Positions 44,680 through 53,764 are shown, counted from the stretch's first letter. The stretch: DNA of 64,000 bases from Neobacillus rhizophilus (GCF_018343535.1 NZ_JAGYPF010000003.1:1-64000), one strand, 5' to 3'. Translations and numbers: made by a program. The notes: generated by a model from the sequence alone, not told the origin.

Positions 44680-45432
44680 TTATTGATTCAACAGGTTTAA
44701 CATACTTCTTAATTCATTAACCGCAATTTGTCCAGGTGCAGAACCCACCTTCGCCGCGCCAAACGTCAGTGCGGATCCAAATCCTGCTACACGGCTGATT
44801 GCCCCTTTTTGTCCCATTGAAATAGTAATTATCGGTCTGTCTGCATATTTTTCATACATTATATTCGTTGCATCTAATAGAGCTAGTACATCTTCATTTG
44901 TTTTAGGCATTACAGCAATTTTGGGGATGTCGCCTCCAAGGTCCTGGGCACTGCGTAAGCGTGATACAATTTCTTCTTTCGGCGGTGTTTTTTCAAAATC
45001 ATGGTTGGAAACAATCACGAAAACATCGTGTGAATGAGCAAAGTTAATTAGGGTTTTAACATCCTTTTCTTCATTAAATAACTCCACATCTATAAAATCA
45101 ACCTGACCAGTTTGCAAAATTTCCTTATTTAATTCAATGTAATGGTCATTGCTAATTTCTTTTTCTCCGCCTTCCTTAGTGCTTCGGAAAGTAAAGATTA
45201 AGGGTATGTCGGTTAAAACACTACGAATATTGGCTAGTGCCTCTTTTACTTGCATGAGGTCATCTACCTGTTCGAAATGATCAACCCTCCATTCTACAAG
45301 ATCCAGGTCAAGTGTCTTATGAAGTCTAGCCTCTTCTATTAATTGAGATGTAGTTCTCCCTACCATCGGTACGCATATTTTTGGGGTACCTTCACCTAAC
45401 GTTATCCCTTTAACTTTAATTGTTTTCTTCAT
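44680..45432 (-). CDS. aroD: Type I 3-dehydroquinate dehydratase
   Basis: This 250-residue enzyme forms 3-dehydroshikimate in the shikimate pathway through a Schiff base. It has LVEWRVDHFEQV, the catalytic His in VIVSNHDFEKTPP, the Schiff-base Lys in PKIAVMPKTNEDVLAL, and the C-terminal FGAAKVGSAPGQI. It overlaps aroK by 17 nt and so is translated from the same message. Type I is the less common form in Firmicutes; a type II copy may also exist elsewhere. Confidence 0.95.
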   Translation of the reverse strand: MKKTIKVKGITLGEGTPKICVPMVGRTTSQLIEEARLHKTLDLDLVEWRVDHFEQVDDLMQVKEALANIRSVLTDIPLIFTFRSTKEGGEKEISNDHYIELNKEILQTGQVDFIDVELFNEEKDVKTLINFAHSHDVFVIVSNHDFEKTPPKEEIVSRLRSAQDLGGDIPKIAVMPKTNEDVLALLDATNIMYEKYADRPIITISMGQKGAISRVAGFGSALTFGAAKVGSAPGQIAVNELRSMLNLLNQ

Positions 45433-45958
45433 TAAACTGCACCTTCTCTAAAATTTCGTCCGCAATTTGCTCGGGAATCTTATAATCAGTACTTATTTTT
45501 ATATGGTGGTTAGAATAAATTTCTCTTCTATTATTATAAAGTTGTTCCATTTCTTCGATTGTTTTTCCATGTAGGACTGGGCGGCTGTCAATGATTAGAT
45601 CTAATCGTTCCTTCCAGCAATCAAAAGAAATATCAAGTAAAATGACTGTAGCCTTGGATAAACAGACCGCACGGATTTCCTCTTGAAGAAATGCTCCGCC
45701 GCCTAGCGAGAGAACCAAGTTTTTTTCTTCATTTAAGCTAGTAATTAGGCTTTTTTCCTTTTCTCTAAAAACCTTTTCTCCATATACTTTAAATATTTGC
45801 GATGGGGGCATTTTGAATTCCTCTTCAATTAATTCATCCGTATCGATAAATTGTCGATGTAGTTTTTCTGCAAGAAGTTTACCAACGGTTGTTTTGCCCG
45901 CTCCCATAAATCCGATAAAAATAATGTTTTTATCTTCTGCGTTTTGGTGTGCCGTCAA
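45416..45958 (-). CDS. aroK: Shikimate kinase
   Basis: This 180-residue kinase phosphorylates shikimate. It has Walker A (FIGFMGAGKTTVGKLL), the DTD substrate motif (FIDTDELIEEEF), SLGGGAFLQEE and the lid region SRPVLHGKT. It starts at TTG 45958, 10 nt after AGGAG. It is the first gene of aroK-aroD. Confidence 0.93.
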   Translation of the reverse strand: MTAHQNAEDKNIIFIGFMGAGKTTVGKLLAEKLHRQFIDTDELIEEEFKMPPSQIFKVYGEKVFREKEKSLITSLNEEKNLVLSLGGGAFLQEEIRAVCLSKATVILLDISFDCWKERLDLIIDSRPVLHGKTIEEMEQLYNNRREIYSNHHIKISTDYKIPEQIADEILEKVQFNEENN

Positions 45959-45995
45959 AATTTTCAGCTCCTATCATAGATGTTTTGCATTTATC

Positions 45996-46340
45996 TTACA
46001 AACGATTTTTTATCATGATAAACAGCCACTGTGAGGCCGAAACTGCCATTGGGATGATGAGATCCCATAACATTAAGTCCCATGATAAAAAGGAATCTGC
46101 ACCATAAAACTTCAAAGCTATTATAACCATTAATCCTGGTATTGTTGAAATTAGCAGCCAATATATTAGCAGCCTCTTTTCATCTCTTTTTATAAAATGA
46201 ACTACTAGAAAACACAATATTAGCATGATTGATATAGAAATTACCGATAGAAAAGGCATAGCCACTACGAAACTACCGCCTAAGGCAAAAGTAAAAAGAG
46301 CTAGAATGATTATTAAAGCCGGTACTGCTAGGTACTTCAA
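45996..46340 (-). CDS. Small membrane protein of unknown function
   Basis: This 114-residue protein has four predicted membrane segments (about residues 3-22, 27-46, 56-75 and 88-108) and no family I recognise. I chose TTG 46340, since AAGGAGA lies 8 nt upstream. Extending to ATG 46430 would add 30 charged residues translated from a remnant of the 52-bp palindrome repeat and has no ribosome binding site. It is separate from aroK by about 37 bp and could share its promoter region. Confidence 0.6.
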   Translation of the reverse strand: MKYLAVPALIIILALFTFALGGSFVVAMPFLSVISISIMLILCFLVVHFIKRDEKRLLIYWLLISTIPGLMVIIALKFYGADSFLSWDLMLWDLIIPMAVSASQWLFIMIKNRL

Positions 46341-46382
46341 TCTAAATCTCTCCTTAACATAATACCTTTTTAAGAGTCTATA

Positions 46383-46445
46383 CTTATGAAGGACATTTCC
46401 TTCACGTTCTTTATCGAATTTGTCCTTCATCCTATTATGAAAGAT
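46383..46445. repeat. Remnant of the 52-bp palindrome repeat, locus 3
   Basis: ATGAAGGACATTT (a right half) at about 46386, then TTTGTCCTTCATcctattATGAAAGA (a near-complete unit with its GTC core at 46422). The spacing between the half and the unit is about that of neighbouring units in the large arrays. It lies just upstream of the small membrane protein gene. Confidence 0.75.
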
Positions 46446-46507
46446 ATTTTACCAAAACACCACAAGAAACTTAAATATTCTGCAAACTCATCAAATAGCA
46501 CCCATAT

Positions 46508-46537
46508 AGAAAAGAGACCCCTCTAGGAGCCTCTCAC
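46508..46537 (-). terminator. Terminator of the app operon
   Basis: On the minus strand AGAGGCTCC and GGGGTCTCT pair imperfectly over nine positions and are followed by TTTTC. It starts right after the appC stop. Confidence 0.65.
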
Positions 46538-46538
46538 A

Positions 46539-47438
46539 TTATTGTTTCATCTTCGGATCAAGCACATCGCGCAGTCCGTCCCCCATCAGGTTAAAGCCTA
46601 ATACAGTCAACATAATAGCCACACCTGGAAAGAACAGTGTCCACGGTGCTTGGGTTATATAGTTCTTAGAGTCAGCCAGCATTTTCCCCCATTCAGGCTC
46701 TGGCGGCTGGGCGCCTAATCCCAAGAAACCAAGTGCTGCCGCTTCGATAATCGCAGTTGCAATCGCCAATGTTGCTTGGACAATGACCGGGGAAATACTG
46801 TTCGGTAAAATATGCCTCAAGAGAATCCGGGAATCCTTCATCCCAATGGCTCGGGCAGCCATGATATATTCCTCCTGCTTGACGCTTAACACCTTCGAGC
46901 GAACAAGTCGGCCAAAGTTTGGGATGTTGATTACAGCAATCGCGATTAGAGCATTGCGTAAAGACGGTCCTAAAATAGATACTACTGCAATCGCTAATAG
47001 AATACTAGGAAACGCCAGCATGACATCAAAAACCCTTGAAATGATAGCGTCCACCCAGCGGCCATAATAACCGGCGACGATGCCAAGTAGAGTTCCAACT
47101 ACGACAGATCCTAGTACGGAAAAGAATCCAACCCATAAAGAAATTCGCGCACCATATAAAATCCTTGAAAAGATGTCCCGGCCAAAGTCATCCGTGCCAA
47201 ACCAATGCTTGCTCGATGGGGCCTGCATCCGGTCTGCTAAAACTTGTTCTTTGAACCCGTATGGCGCTACCAAAGGAGCAATAATCGCGATAACAATAAA
47301 AAATAGCACGATTCCCAAGCCAACAACGGCAAGTTTATTTTTATAGAAAGATTTTAGTGCTTCCTTCCATGGAGGTGTCAGCTTTTCTTCAGCGGGTATC
47401 ACTAGGATATCTGCTGCATTTTTAGCAAGTTCAGCCAC
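46539..47438 (-). CDS. appC: Peptide ABC transporter permease, DppC/AppC type
   Basis: This 299-residue inner-membrane permease has an N-terminal cytosolic tail, a first membrane segment (LAVVGLGIVLFFIVIAIIAPL), five further segments, the Gly-rich WFGTDDFGRDIFSRILYG motif and the EAA loop (ARAIGMKDSRILLRHILPN) that contacts the ATPases. It pairs with AppB. It starts at GTG 47438 with GGGGGGAG upstream. It is the last gene of an operon with order D-F-A-B-C, as in B. subtilis appDFABC. Confidence 0.9.
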   Translation of the reverse strand: MAELAKNAADILVIPAEEKLTPPWKEALKSFYKNKLAVVGLGIVLFFIVIAIIAPLVAPYGFKEQVLADRMQAPSSKHWFGTDDFGRDIFSRILYGARISLWVGFFSVLGSVVVGTLLGIVAGYYGRWVDAIISRVFDVMLAFPSILLAIAVVSILGPSLRNALIAIAVINIPNFGRLVRSKVLSVKQEEYIMAARAIGMKDSRILLRHILPNSISPVIVQATLAIATAIIEAAALGFLGLGAQPPEPEWGKMLADSKNYITQAPWTLFFPGVAIMLTVLGFNLMGDGLRDVLDPKMKQ

Positions 47439-47450
47439 ATTAACTCCCCC

Positions 47451-48458
47451 CTACTTATTATATTTAATCCGCGGATCAACAAAGACATACAATAAATCCA
47501 CGATTAAGTTAATCAATACGAAAATCGCAGCAATCAGCAAAATTCCTGACTGGATAACGGGATAATCACGATACGCAATCGCGTCATATAGGTATCTTCC
47601 GATTCCCGGCCAGCCAAAGATTGTTTCTGTTAGTATCGCACCACCTAAGAGAAGGCCTGTTTGTAGACCGATAACCGTTAAAACAGGTATAATGGCATTT
47701 TTCAAAGAATGTTTGTAAACTACCCAGAACATCCTTAAGCCTTTCGCACGTGCTGTACGAACGTAATCCGAGCGCATGACCTCAAGCATGGTGGCGCGAG
47801 TCATCCGGGCAATGATTGCCATTGGAATTGTCGCCAGCGCAAGGCTTGGCAGAATTAGATGTTGAACAACGACCCAAAATTGATCGAATCTACCCTGCAG
47901 CAAGGTATCGATTAAATAAAGATTCGTAATCGCCGAAATGGGATCTCTGACATTCTCCCGGCCAGTTGTAGGCAGCCACCCTAACTCAATCGAAAAAGCC
48001 CATTGCTCCATTAGACCGAGCCAGAAAATTGGCATCGATACGCCTACCAGGGCAAGAACCATTGCAACATAATCAAACCATGATTTAGAGAACCAGGCGC
48101 TGATGATTCCCGCGTTTACGCCTACAATCACGGCGATAATCATCGCAACCAGTGTGAGTTCAAATGTTGCTGCTAGATATGGCCAAATTTCCACGTTTAT
48201 TGGACCTCTAGTCCTCAAAGAGGTTCCTAAATCGCCTTGAAAAAGCTGACCAATATAATCAAAATATTGTATGTACCAAGGCCTGTCCAACCCTAATTCC
48301 CTTGTTAACGTTGCAATCGCTTCGGCGGTAGCCCTTTGTCCAAGGATCACCTGGGCAGGATTCCCCGGAATCGCATGGATAATCGCAAATACTACCAGCG
48401 TCATTCCAAATAAAACTGGGATTAAGGAAAGAATTCGGCGAACTGTGTAAGTAAACAT
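47451..48458 (-). CDS. appB: Peptide ABC transporter permease, DppB/AppB type
   Basis: This 335-residue permease has six membrane segments, the family start TVRRILSLIPVLFGMTLVVF, and the EAA loop YVRTARAKGLRMFWVVYKHSLKN. ATG 48458 has AGAGG 8 nt upstream; a GTG three codons earlier is possible. It lies between the binding-protein gene and appC, after a strong intercistronic hairpin. Confidence 0.9.
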   Translation of the reverse strand: MFTYTVRRILSLIPVLFGMTLVVFAIIHAIPGNPAQVILGQRATAEAIATLTRELGLDRPWYIQYFDYIGQLFQGDLGTSLRTRGPINVEIWPYLAATFELTLVAMIIAVIVGVNAGIISAWFSKSWFDYVAMVLALVGVSMPIFWLGLMEQWAFSIELGWLPTTGRENVRDPISAITNLYLIDTLLQGRFDQFWVVVQHLILPSLALATIPMAIIARMTRATMLEVMRSDYVRTARAKGLRMFWVVYKHSLKNAIIPVLTVIGLQTGLLLGGAILTETIFGWPGIGRYLYDAIAYRDYPVIQSGILLIAAIFVLINLIVDLLYVFVDPRIKYNK

Positions 48459-48506
48459 TTGTTTCACCTCTTTTTTTCAAAAAATAAAACCGTACCGTTT
48501 GTTGAT

Positions 48507-48533
48507 AAAAGGGGAGGAAAAAAACTCCTCCCC
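48507..48533 (-). terminator. Intercistronic attenuator between appA and appB
   Basis: On the minus strand GGGGAGGA and TCCTCCCC form an 8-bp stem with a T-rich loop, followed by TTTT. It would let only part of transcription enter the permease genes, giving more binding protein than membrane subunits. Confidence 0.75.
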
Positions 48534-48546
48534 CATTCAAGATGGA

Positions 48547-50163
48547 TTATTTAAAGTACACTTTTGTTAATGCTTCAGATCCAGTTGGATGTGGTAAATA
48601 ATCTGCCACATCTTTGGCTGCTGCTAACAGCGGTGTAGAGTGAACAAGCGGAACCCATGGAGCATCATCATGAATGATTTCCTGAGCTTTCTTGTAAAGC
48701 TCGTTACGCTTAGCTTGTTCTGTTTCAGTCTGTGCAGCAATCAATACATCATGAAGTTCGTCATTGCTGTATTGAGAGTAGTTGTTGCTGCCAATGCTGT
48801 CTTTATCAAGCAATGTGTATAAGAAGTTATCTGGATCACCATTGTCACCAGTCCAGCCAAGCATGAACATGTCAAACTCGCCTTTTGTTGCTTTCTGTAA
48901 ATAAGTAGCCCAGTCAACAGATTGAATCTTAGCTTTTACATTAATTTTCGCTAAGTCCGCTTGAATAACCTCTGCAACCTTTTGTGCTTCAGGCATGTAA
49001 GGACGTGCTACAGGCATTGCCCATAGGTCGATTTCAAAGCCTTTTTCATAGCCTGCTTCTTTTAATAATGCTTTTGCCTTTTCTAAATCGTAATCATAAT
49101 CCTTGATGCTATCGTTGTAGCCTTCAATGGACGGAGGCATTGGGTTCTTCGCTGCAAGAGCCTTTCCGCCGTAGAATGCTTTGATAATATCTTTCTTATT
49201 AACTGCGTGGTTGATTGCTTGACGTACTAACTTGTTATCAAATGGCTTACGAGTAGTTGTTAATCCAAGGTAACCAACGTTCATAGATGGACGCTCGATC
49301 ACTTGAAGCTTGTCATTTCCTTTAACAGTAGCTTCGTCTGAGTTGTTCAGACCGTCCATTACATCGATTTCGCCATTAGCAAGAGCGTTTAGACGTGCAG
49401 TGTTTTCCGGAATAACACGGAAGACCACTTTGTTTAACTTAGGAAGACCTTTTTGCCAGTAGTCAGGATTCTTTTCAAGTGTAATTGTATCGTTTTGCTT
49501 CCACTCTACGAATTTGAATGGACCTGTTCCAACCGGATTTTTTCTAAAGTCGTCGCCAAATTTTTTCACAGCTGTTGGGCTCGCGATACCAAATGGAGAC
49601 ATTGCCAGGTTCTTTAAGAAAGGAGCCTGTGGCCTTTTTAATACAAACTCTACTGTGTATGGGTCAACTGCTTTTACTTCTTTAATAACGTGGCCTTCAT
49701 CAGCCTTGTAACCGCCAAACATGGTATAATACGGGAATTTATCTTCGTTCCCGTTCATCCAGCGGTCAAAGTTGAAGACTACAGCGTCTGCATTGAAGTC
49801 TGTTCCATCATGGAATTTTACGCCTTCTTGCAGTTTGAATGTGTAGGTTAAACCGTCATCAGAAACCTTCCATTCTTTAGCAAGACCAGGGTGCAGGGTT
49901 GTATCCTGCTCGCCATACTCTAATAGTGTTTCAAAAATGTTCTCAGTTACTTTAAAGGCTTCCCCTTCAGTTGTGGTGATTGGGTCTAATGATGTGGAGT
50001 CACCGCCACGACCATAGACTAGCGTATCCTTTGCTGAACCGCCGCTAGTAGCAGGCTCTTTCTTGCCGCCAGTTTCTTTGGTCGTTTTGCCGCCGCAGCC
50101 TGCTAAGAACATGCTAAGGGCCAATAAGAAAATCAACAGCAATTTAATTGACTTTTTGCTCAT
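48547..50163 (-). CDS. appA: Peptide ABC transporter substrate-binding lipoprotein
   Basis: This 538-residue protein has a signal peptide ending in lipobox LAGC (Cys about residue 24), a Gly/Thr/Lys-rich linker, and the SBP_bac_5 domain (VYGRGGDSTSLDPITTTEGEAFKVTENIFE; the family pattern with GTGPFKFVEWKQND). It captures peptides outside the cell. The sequence looks closer to DppA-type dipeptide binders than to classical OppA, so the app name rests on operon order. I chose ATG 50163, about 12 nt after GGGGG; the in-frame start at 50205 would place that site inside the gene. Confidence 0.88.
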   Translation of the reverse strand: MSKKSIKLLLIFLLALSMFLAGCGGKTTKETGGKKEPATSGGSAKDTLVYGRGGDSTSLDPITTTEGEAFKVTENIFETLLEYGEQDTTLHPGLAKEWKVSDDGLTYTFKLQEGVKFHDGTDFNADAVVFNFDRWMNGNEDKFPYYTMFGGYKADEGHVIKEVKAVDPYTVEFVLKRPQAPFLKNLAMSPFGIASPTAVKKFGDDFRKNPVGTGPFKFVEWKQNDTITLEKNPDYWQKGLPKLNKVVFRVIPENTARLNALANGEIDVMDGLNNSDEATVKGNDKLQVIERPSMNVGYLGLTTTRKPFDNKLVRQAINHAVNKKDIIKAFYGGKALAAKNPMPPSIEGYNDSIKDYDYDLEKAKALLKEAGYEKGFEIDLWAMPVARPYMPEAQKVAEVIQADLAKINVKAKIQSVDWATYLQKATKGEFDMFMLGWTGDNGDPDNFLYTLLDKDSIGSNNYSQYSNDELHDVLIAAQTETEQAKRNELYKKAQEIIHDDAPWVPLVHSTPLLAAAKDVADYLPHPTGSEALTKVYFK

Positions 50164-50214
50164 AAGTGTTTTTTTACCCCCTAAAGCTTTTTTATTTATC
50201 ATCAATGCCGCCTA

Positions 50215-51183
50215 CTACTTGTTATACAAATGACAGGCAACAAAATGACCATTAAGGTTGTGTTCTGTTGGTCTAGTAGTTTTACAAATATCCATGCACT
50301 CCCCGCATCTTGTGTGGAAGGCACAGCCTGAAGGAGGATTTGCCGGACTTGGCAGTTCGCCTTCTATTAAAATAGTCTTCTTTTTGACATCCGGGTCCGG
50401 AATCGGGACTGCGGACAGCAGTGCTTTCGTATAGGGATGCTTTGGATTTTCATAGAGTTCCTCACTATCAGCTAACTCTATCAATCTTCCCAAATACATC
50501 ACGCCAACGCGGTCGCTGATATGGCGAACCACTCCTAGGTCATGAGCGATAAATATGTAGGTTAACTGAAACTCTTTTTGGATGTCTTTCATCAGGTTAA
50601 GCACCTGTGCTTGAATCGAAACATCGAGTGCGGATACAGGTTCGTCGGCAATGATTAGCTTTGGCTTTGTCATCAATGCTCTGGCGATGCCAATCCGCTG
50701 GCGCTGCCCGCCGCTGAATTGATGCGGATAGCGTTTCGCATGATAGCTGCTCAAGCCTACTACCTCAAGCATTTCTTTAACACGTTTTTGGCGTTCCGTT
50801 TTTGTTCCAATTCCGTGCACAATTAAAGGCTCTTCGAGAATTTGCTCTACCGAATGCCGAGGGTTCAATGATGCATATGGGTCCTGGAAAACCATCTGGA
50901 TATCGCGACGAACCTTCCTTAATTCCGAGTTCGACATACTCGTAATCTCTTTATCTTCAAAAACAATTTTCCCATCACTAGCTTCAATTAAGCGCATAAG
51001 CAAGCGGCCGGTCGTTGATTTACCACAGCCGGATTCGCCTACGATGCCTAAAGTTTCACCTTTTTTCACATAAAAAGAAACATCGTCAACGGCCTTTACT
51101 TCCCCTTGTTTTTTTCCAAAAAGTCCACCGGTGATTGGAAAGTACTTTTTTAAACCATTAACCTCAAGAAGTAACTCCGACAT
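50215..51183 (-). CDS. appF: Peptide ABC transporter ATPase, DppF/AppF type
   Basis: This 322-residue ATPase has Walker A (GESGCGKSTTGRLL), signature FSGGQRQRIGIARAL, Walker B (LIIADEPVSALD) and the C-terminal oligopeptide/dipeptide extension with Cys-rich CAFHTRCGECMDIC, which binds an iron-sulfur cluster in related proteins. ATG 51183 has GGAGAG 8 nt upstream. It overlaps appD by about 20 nt. Confidence 0.92.
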   Translation of the reverse strand: MSELLLEVNGLKKYFPITGGLFGKKQGEVKAVDDVSFYVKKGETLGIVGESGCGKSTTGRLLMRLIEASDGKIVFEDKEITSMSNSELRKVRRDIQMVFQDPYASLNPRHSVEQILEEPLIVHGIGTKTERQKRVKEMLEVVGLSSYHAKRYPHQFSGGQRQRIGIARALMTKPKLIIADEPVSALDVSIQAQVLNLMKDIQKEFQLTYIFIAHDLGVVRHISDRVGVMYLGRLIELADSEELYENPKHPYTKALLSAVPIPDPDVKKKTILIEGELPSPANPPSGCAFHTRCGECMDICKTTRPTEHNLNGHFVACHLYNK

Positions 51184-52177
51184 GTTTGTCACTCTCCTCT
51201 TTCAATGTATGTAGGAAACAGCGCACTTCATGTCCGTCTTTTTCCGATTTAAATAATTGTGGGGAATCGGTATGGCACTGGTCAAACGCTTCCGCACATC
51301 TGGCGGCGAAGCGGCAGCCATTGTGAACAGTACCTGGTACCGGAACCGTTCCTGGAATGCTGTAGAGTCGTTCTTTCTTACCTCTCAAGTCTGGAACCGA
51401 TTTCAATAATCCTTTTGTGTAAGGATGCTGCGGGTCTTTTAGAATTCTTCTGACATCGCCCTGCTCAACGATTTGTCCGGCATACATGACGACGACACGT
51501 TCACATATTTCTGCGACTACGCCCAAATCATGAGTAATAAGGATGATGGATGTTTTCGTTTTTTCATTTAAATCCTTCATTAAGGCAAGGATTTGCGCTT
51601 GGATGGTGACGTCGAGTGCCGTTGTCGGCTCATCCGCAATCAGGACTCTTGGGTTGCAGGCCATCGCCATGGCGATCATCACCCGCTGCCGCATGCCGCC
51701 TGATAATTGATGCGGATGTTCTTTTAAAATCCCTTCCGCTCTCGGTATTCCAACTAGCTTAAGTAATTCAATGCTCCGGACTCTTGTCTCTGCCTTAGAG
51801 AGGTCCGTATGTAATCGAATGGCTTCCGTCAACTGATTCCCGATGGTAAACAGCGGGTTCAAGGATGTCATCGGCTCCTGAAAAATCATCGAGATTTGGT
51901 TGCCGCGTATTTTCCGCCACTCTTTTTCTGTTAAGTTCGTTAAATCAGTTCCATTAAAAATAATTTCGCCCTTTTCAATTTTCCCCGGCGGTGATGGAAT
52001 CAAGCCCATAGTTGCTAAGGAGGTAACACTTTTACCGCTGCCGGATTCCCCTACAATTCCTAGGATTTCGCCTTCCTTAAGTTCAAAACTAATCCCATCC
52101 ACTGCAGGTAAGAGCTTTTTTCCGGATTGGAAGGAAACTTTTAAATCGTTTATTCGAAGAATGGAATTTTGATCCAT
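51164..52177 (-). CDS. appD: Peptide ABC transporter ATPase, DppD/AppD type
   Basis: This 337-residue ATPase has Walker A ([15 protein letters not shown]), signature [15 protein letters not shown], Walker B ([12 protein letters not shown]) and the C-terminal Cys-containing extension ([15 protein letters not shown]). ATG 52177 follows GGCAGGTG. It is the first gene of the five-gene operon. The region upstream is very AT-rich with a TGAC-ATAA-GTCA palindrome (52262-52273), but I could not place a promoter with confidence. Confidence 0.92.
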   Translation of the reverse strand: MDQNSILRINDLKVSFQSGKKLLPAVDGISFELKEGEILGIVGESGSGKSVTSLATMGLIPSPPGKIEKGEIIFNGTDLTNLTEKEWRKIRGNQISMIFQEPMTSLNPLFTIGNQLTEAIRLHTDLSKAETRVRSIELLKLVGIPRAEGILKEHPHQLSGGMRQRVMIAMAMACNPRVLIADEPTTALDVTIQAQILALMKDLNEKTKTSIILITHDLGVVAEICERVVVMYAGQIVEQGDVRRILKDPQHPYTKGLLKSVPDLRGKKERLYSIPGTVPVPGTVHNGCRFAARCAEAFDQCHTDSPQLFKSEKDGHEVRCFLHTLKEESDKHVGVTS

Positions 52178-52404
52178 ACTAAACACCTGCCTGACTAGAC
52201 TATTATTTTCAAATAAATAACGTTCTGAAATATTATAATATAATAAATTTTAAAATTATTATGACATAAGTCACCCTGTAAGTGCTATCTAAAAATGTCA
52301 TTTTGGGGAAAAATTTTAAAATGAGGGAAAATAAGGGATACTACTTTAAAGCGTTAAAGTGGAAATAAGCGACAAATAAGGCAATTTAAGTCATTAATGT
52401 AAAG
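52178..52404. other. AT-rich leader region upstream of appD
   Basis: This gap between appD and the merR terminator holds no gene. It contains a TGACATAAGTCA palindrome (52262-52273), a looser TCATTTT...AAAATGA inverted repeat (about 52298-52324), and long A/T stretches with several TATAAT-like hexamers. A promoter for the app operon must lie here, but none stands out. Confidence 0.4.
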
Positions 52405-52453
52405 AGGCCAGACCCTTGCGCTTTAATATGTTACGCAGTTTCGGCCTGACCTA
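52405..52453 (-). terminator. Palindromic element / terminator after merR
   Basis: On the minus strand AGGCC...GGCCT and inner TGCG...CGCA pair around an AT loop, followed by CTTTACATT. The arms (GGCCTGACC / GGCCAGACC) resemble those of the mutY terminator at 19510. The T tract is weak. Confidence 0.55.
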
Positions 52454-52462
52454 AATGGTTAG

Positions 52463-53227
52463 TTATTTTTTTATACCAGTATAGATTTCGATCGCGTCTC
52501 TTAGAAATTCGGCTGTGCCAGGTTGGTCTTTGTCGTAGTAGGCTTTGAATCTTTCATCGTCGACGTACATTTGCGCCAGTCCTGCGTGGGCTTCTTTACT
52601 GTAATCCTTCCAGTAATAGGTGAGCCATCGCTTATGGAGGTCTGCTGCTTTCTGTGCCAACTCTCCTGCAGGGTTGCCAGTTTTCATAGCCGCCGCTAAG
52701 ATGGTTTTAATTTCTTCAGCTAACGCGGTTACCTCTTGATACTGCTCCTCGCTCATATTCATGACCTTGGCATTCGATTGATTGACCACATCATCGCCGT
52801 ACTTAGCGCGGACTTCCTTGCCATATTTTTTCTCATTTTCATCTATCATTTTCTTCTTGAAGCCTTCGAATTTTTCTTTATTAGACATCTTGAATCTCCC
52901 TTCTGTCATCGCGATTGTCTTTTCAACATTCGCGATTAACAAGTCTAATTGTTCCCGCTTTTCGAGGAGCTTTTGGCGATGTTCCATGAGTGCTGCGGCA
53001 CCATCGAAGGAAGGGTCCGTTACAATCTCCTTGATTTGGTCGAGACTAACACCTAACTCCCGGTAAAACAGAATTTGCTGGAGCCGATCCACTTCTGCCT
53101 GCCCGTAAATTCGGTAACCTGATGAATTGATTCTTGCCGGCTTAAGAATCCCTATTTCATCATAATACCTTAGCGTCCGGGTGCTAATCCCTGCCAAACT
53201 CGCAAGCTTTTGCACCGTATATTCCAT
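52463..53227 (-). CDS. MerR family regulator with TipAS ligand-binding domain
   Basis: This 254-residue regulator has an N-terminal MerR winged helix (VQKLASLAGISTRTLRYYDE, residues 4-23), a dimerisation coiled coil (about 80-110), and a C-terminal TipAS domain (about 130-250) that in relatives binds thiopeptides and other drugs. It resembles Mta/TipAL. ATG 53227 has AGGAGG 8 nt upstream. Its promoter has the 19-bp spacer typical of MerR-activated genes, so autoactivation is likely. No drug exporter lies next to it. Confidence 0.88.
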   Translation of the reverse strand: MEYTVQKLASLAGISTRTLRYYDEIGILKPARINSSGYRIYGQAEVDRLQQILFYRELGVSLDQIKEIVTDPSFDGAAALMEHRQKLLEKREQLDLLIANVEKTIAMTEGRFKMSNKEKFEGFKKKMIDENEKKYGKEVRAKYGDDVVNQSNAKVMNMSEEQYQEVTALAEEIKTILAAAMKTGNPAGELAQKAADLHKRWLTYYWKDYSKEAHAGLAQMYVDDERFKAYYDKDQPGTAEFLRDAIEIYTGIKK

Positions 53228-53249
53228 TCCTCTCACCTCCTCACCAACA

Positions 53250-53280
53250 ACGATACACCTTTACGCAACGTCAATGTCAA
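53250..53280 (-). promoter_or_regulatory. merR promoter with 19-bp spacer
   Basis: On the minus strand -35 TTGACA (53275-53280) and -10 TATCGT (53250-53255) are 19 bp apart, as in MerR-family activated promoters. The spacer contains GACGTTGCGTAAAGGTG, similar to known Mta-type operators. Confidence 0.72.
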
Positions 53281-53412
53281 TCACTAATATGCCTTTATTT
53301 TTAAAATTTCTTTGCACAAATTGTCGAGTAGTTTTAATAATAATTGGTTCTTTTTCCCTTTATAATGAGAGGGTGATTGTACTATTTTAGAGGTTGAAAG
53401 GGGAAAGCAAAG

Positions 53413-53715
53413 ATGGCTAAATTAGTTGTTATTTATGATCAACCGAAGGATCAAGAAGGTTTCGAAAACTATTATTTCAATGTTCATATTCCTTTAGCAG
53501 AAAAACTGCCTAATATCACAGGTGCGGAAGTTCACCGCGTTTTGCAAAAGCAAAACACAAGCGATAACCAATATCTTCTTGCAGAACTTCATTTTGAAAA
53601 CTCAGCCATTCTAGCTCAGTCATTAGCAACCCCTGAGGGCCGTGAAGTCACTGCAGACGTGGCCAATATGATGCAATTTCTGAATAAGCCTCCAGTTGTT
53701 TTAATCGTGGATTAA
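53413..53715 (+). CDS. EthD family protein
   Basis: This 100-residue protein fits the EthD dimeric alpha/beta-barrel family: LVVIYDQPKDQEGFENYYFNVHIPLAEKLPN, with the typical His in the YxxxHxPL region, and LAELHFENSAIL in the middle. Its role is unknown; family members occur in oxidative degradation clusters. GAAAGGGGAAAG precedes ATG 53413. A TATAAT at 53361 may be part of its promoter. It is divergent from merR. Confidence 0.8.
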   Translation: MAKLVVIYDQPKDQEGFENYYFNVHIPLAEKLPNITGAEVHRVLQKQNTSDNQYLLAELHFENSAILAQSLATPEGREVTADVANMMQFLNKPPVVLIVD

Positions 53716-53727
53716 TTAATAGGGATA

Positions 53728-53764
53728 TGAACAAACAGCAGGCACCAGGCCTGCTGTTTGTTCA
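53728..53764 (+). terminator. Strong hairpin after the EthD gene
   Basis: A 15-bp perfect stem (arms 53728-53742 and 53750-53764, TGAACAAACAGCAGG and its complement) with a 7-nt loop. There is no good T tract after it, so it may end or stabilise the transcript. Confidence 0.65.

Noticed and set aside
45996..46340. Sec/holin-type small toxin membrane protein
   Set aside because: Four membrane segments and 114 residues are compatible with many families, and there is no antitoxin-like partner or other supporting context.
46341..46430. 30-codon N-terminal extension of the small membrane protein
   Set aside because: It is a translation of the decayed 52-bp repeat; the AAGGAGA-TTG start at 46340 is better placed.
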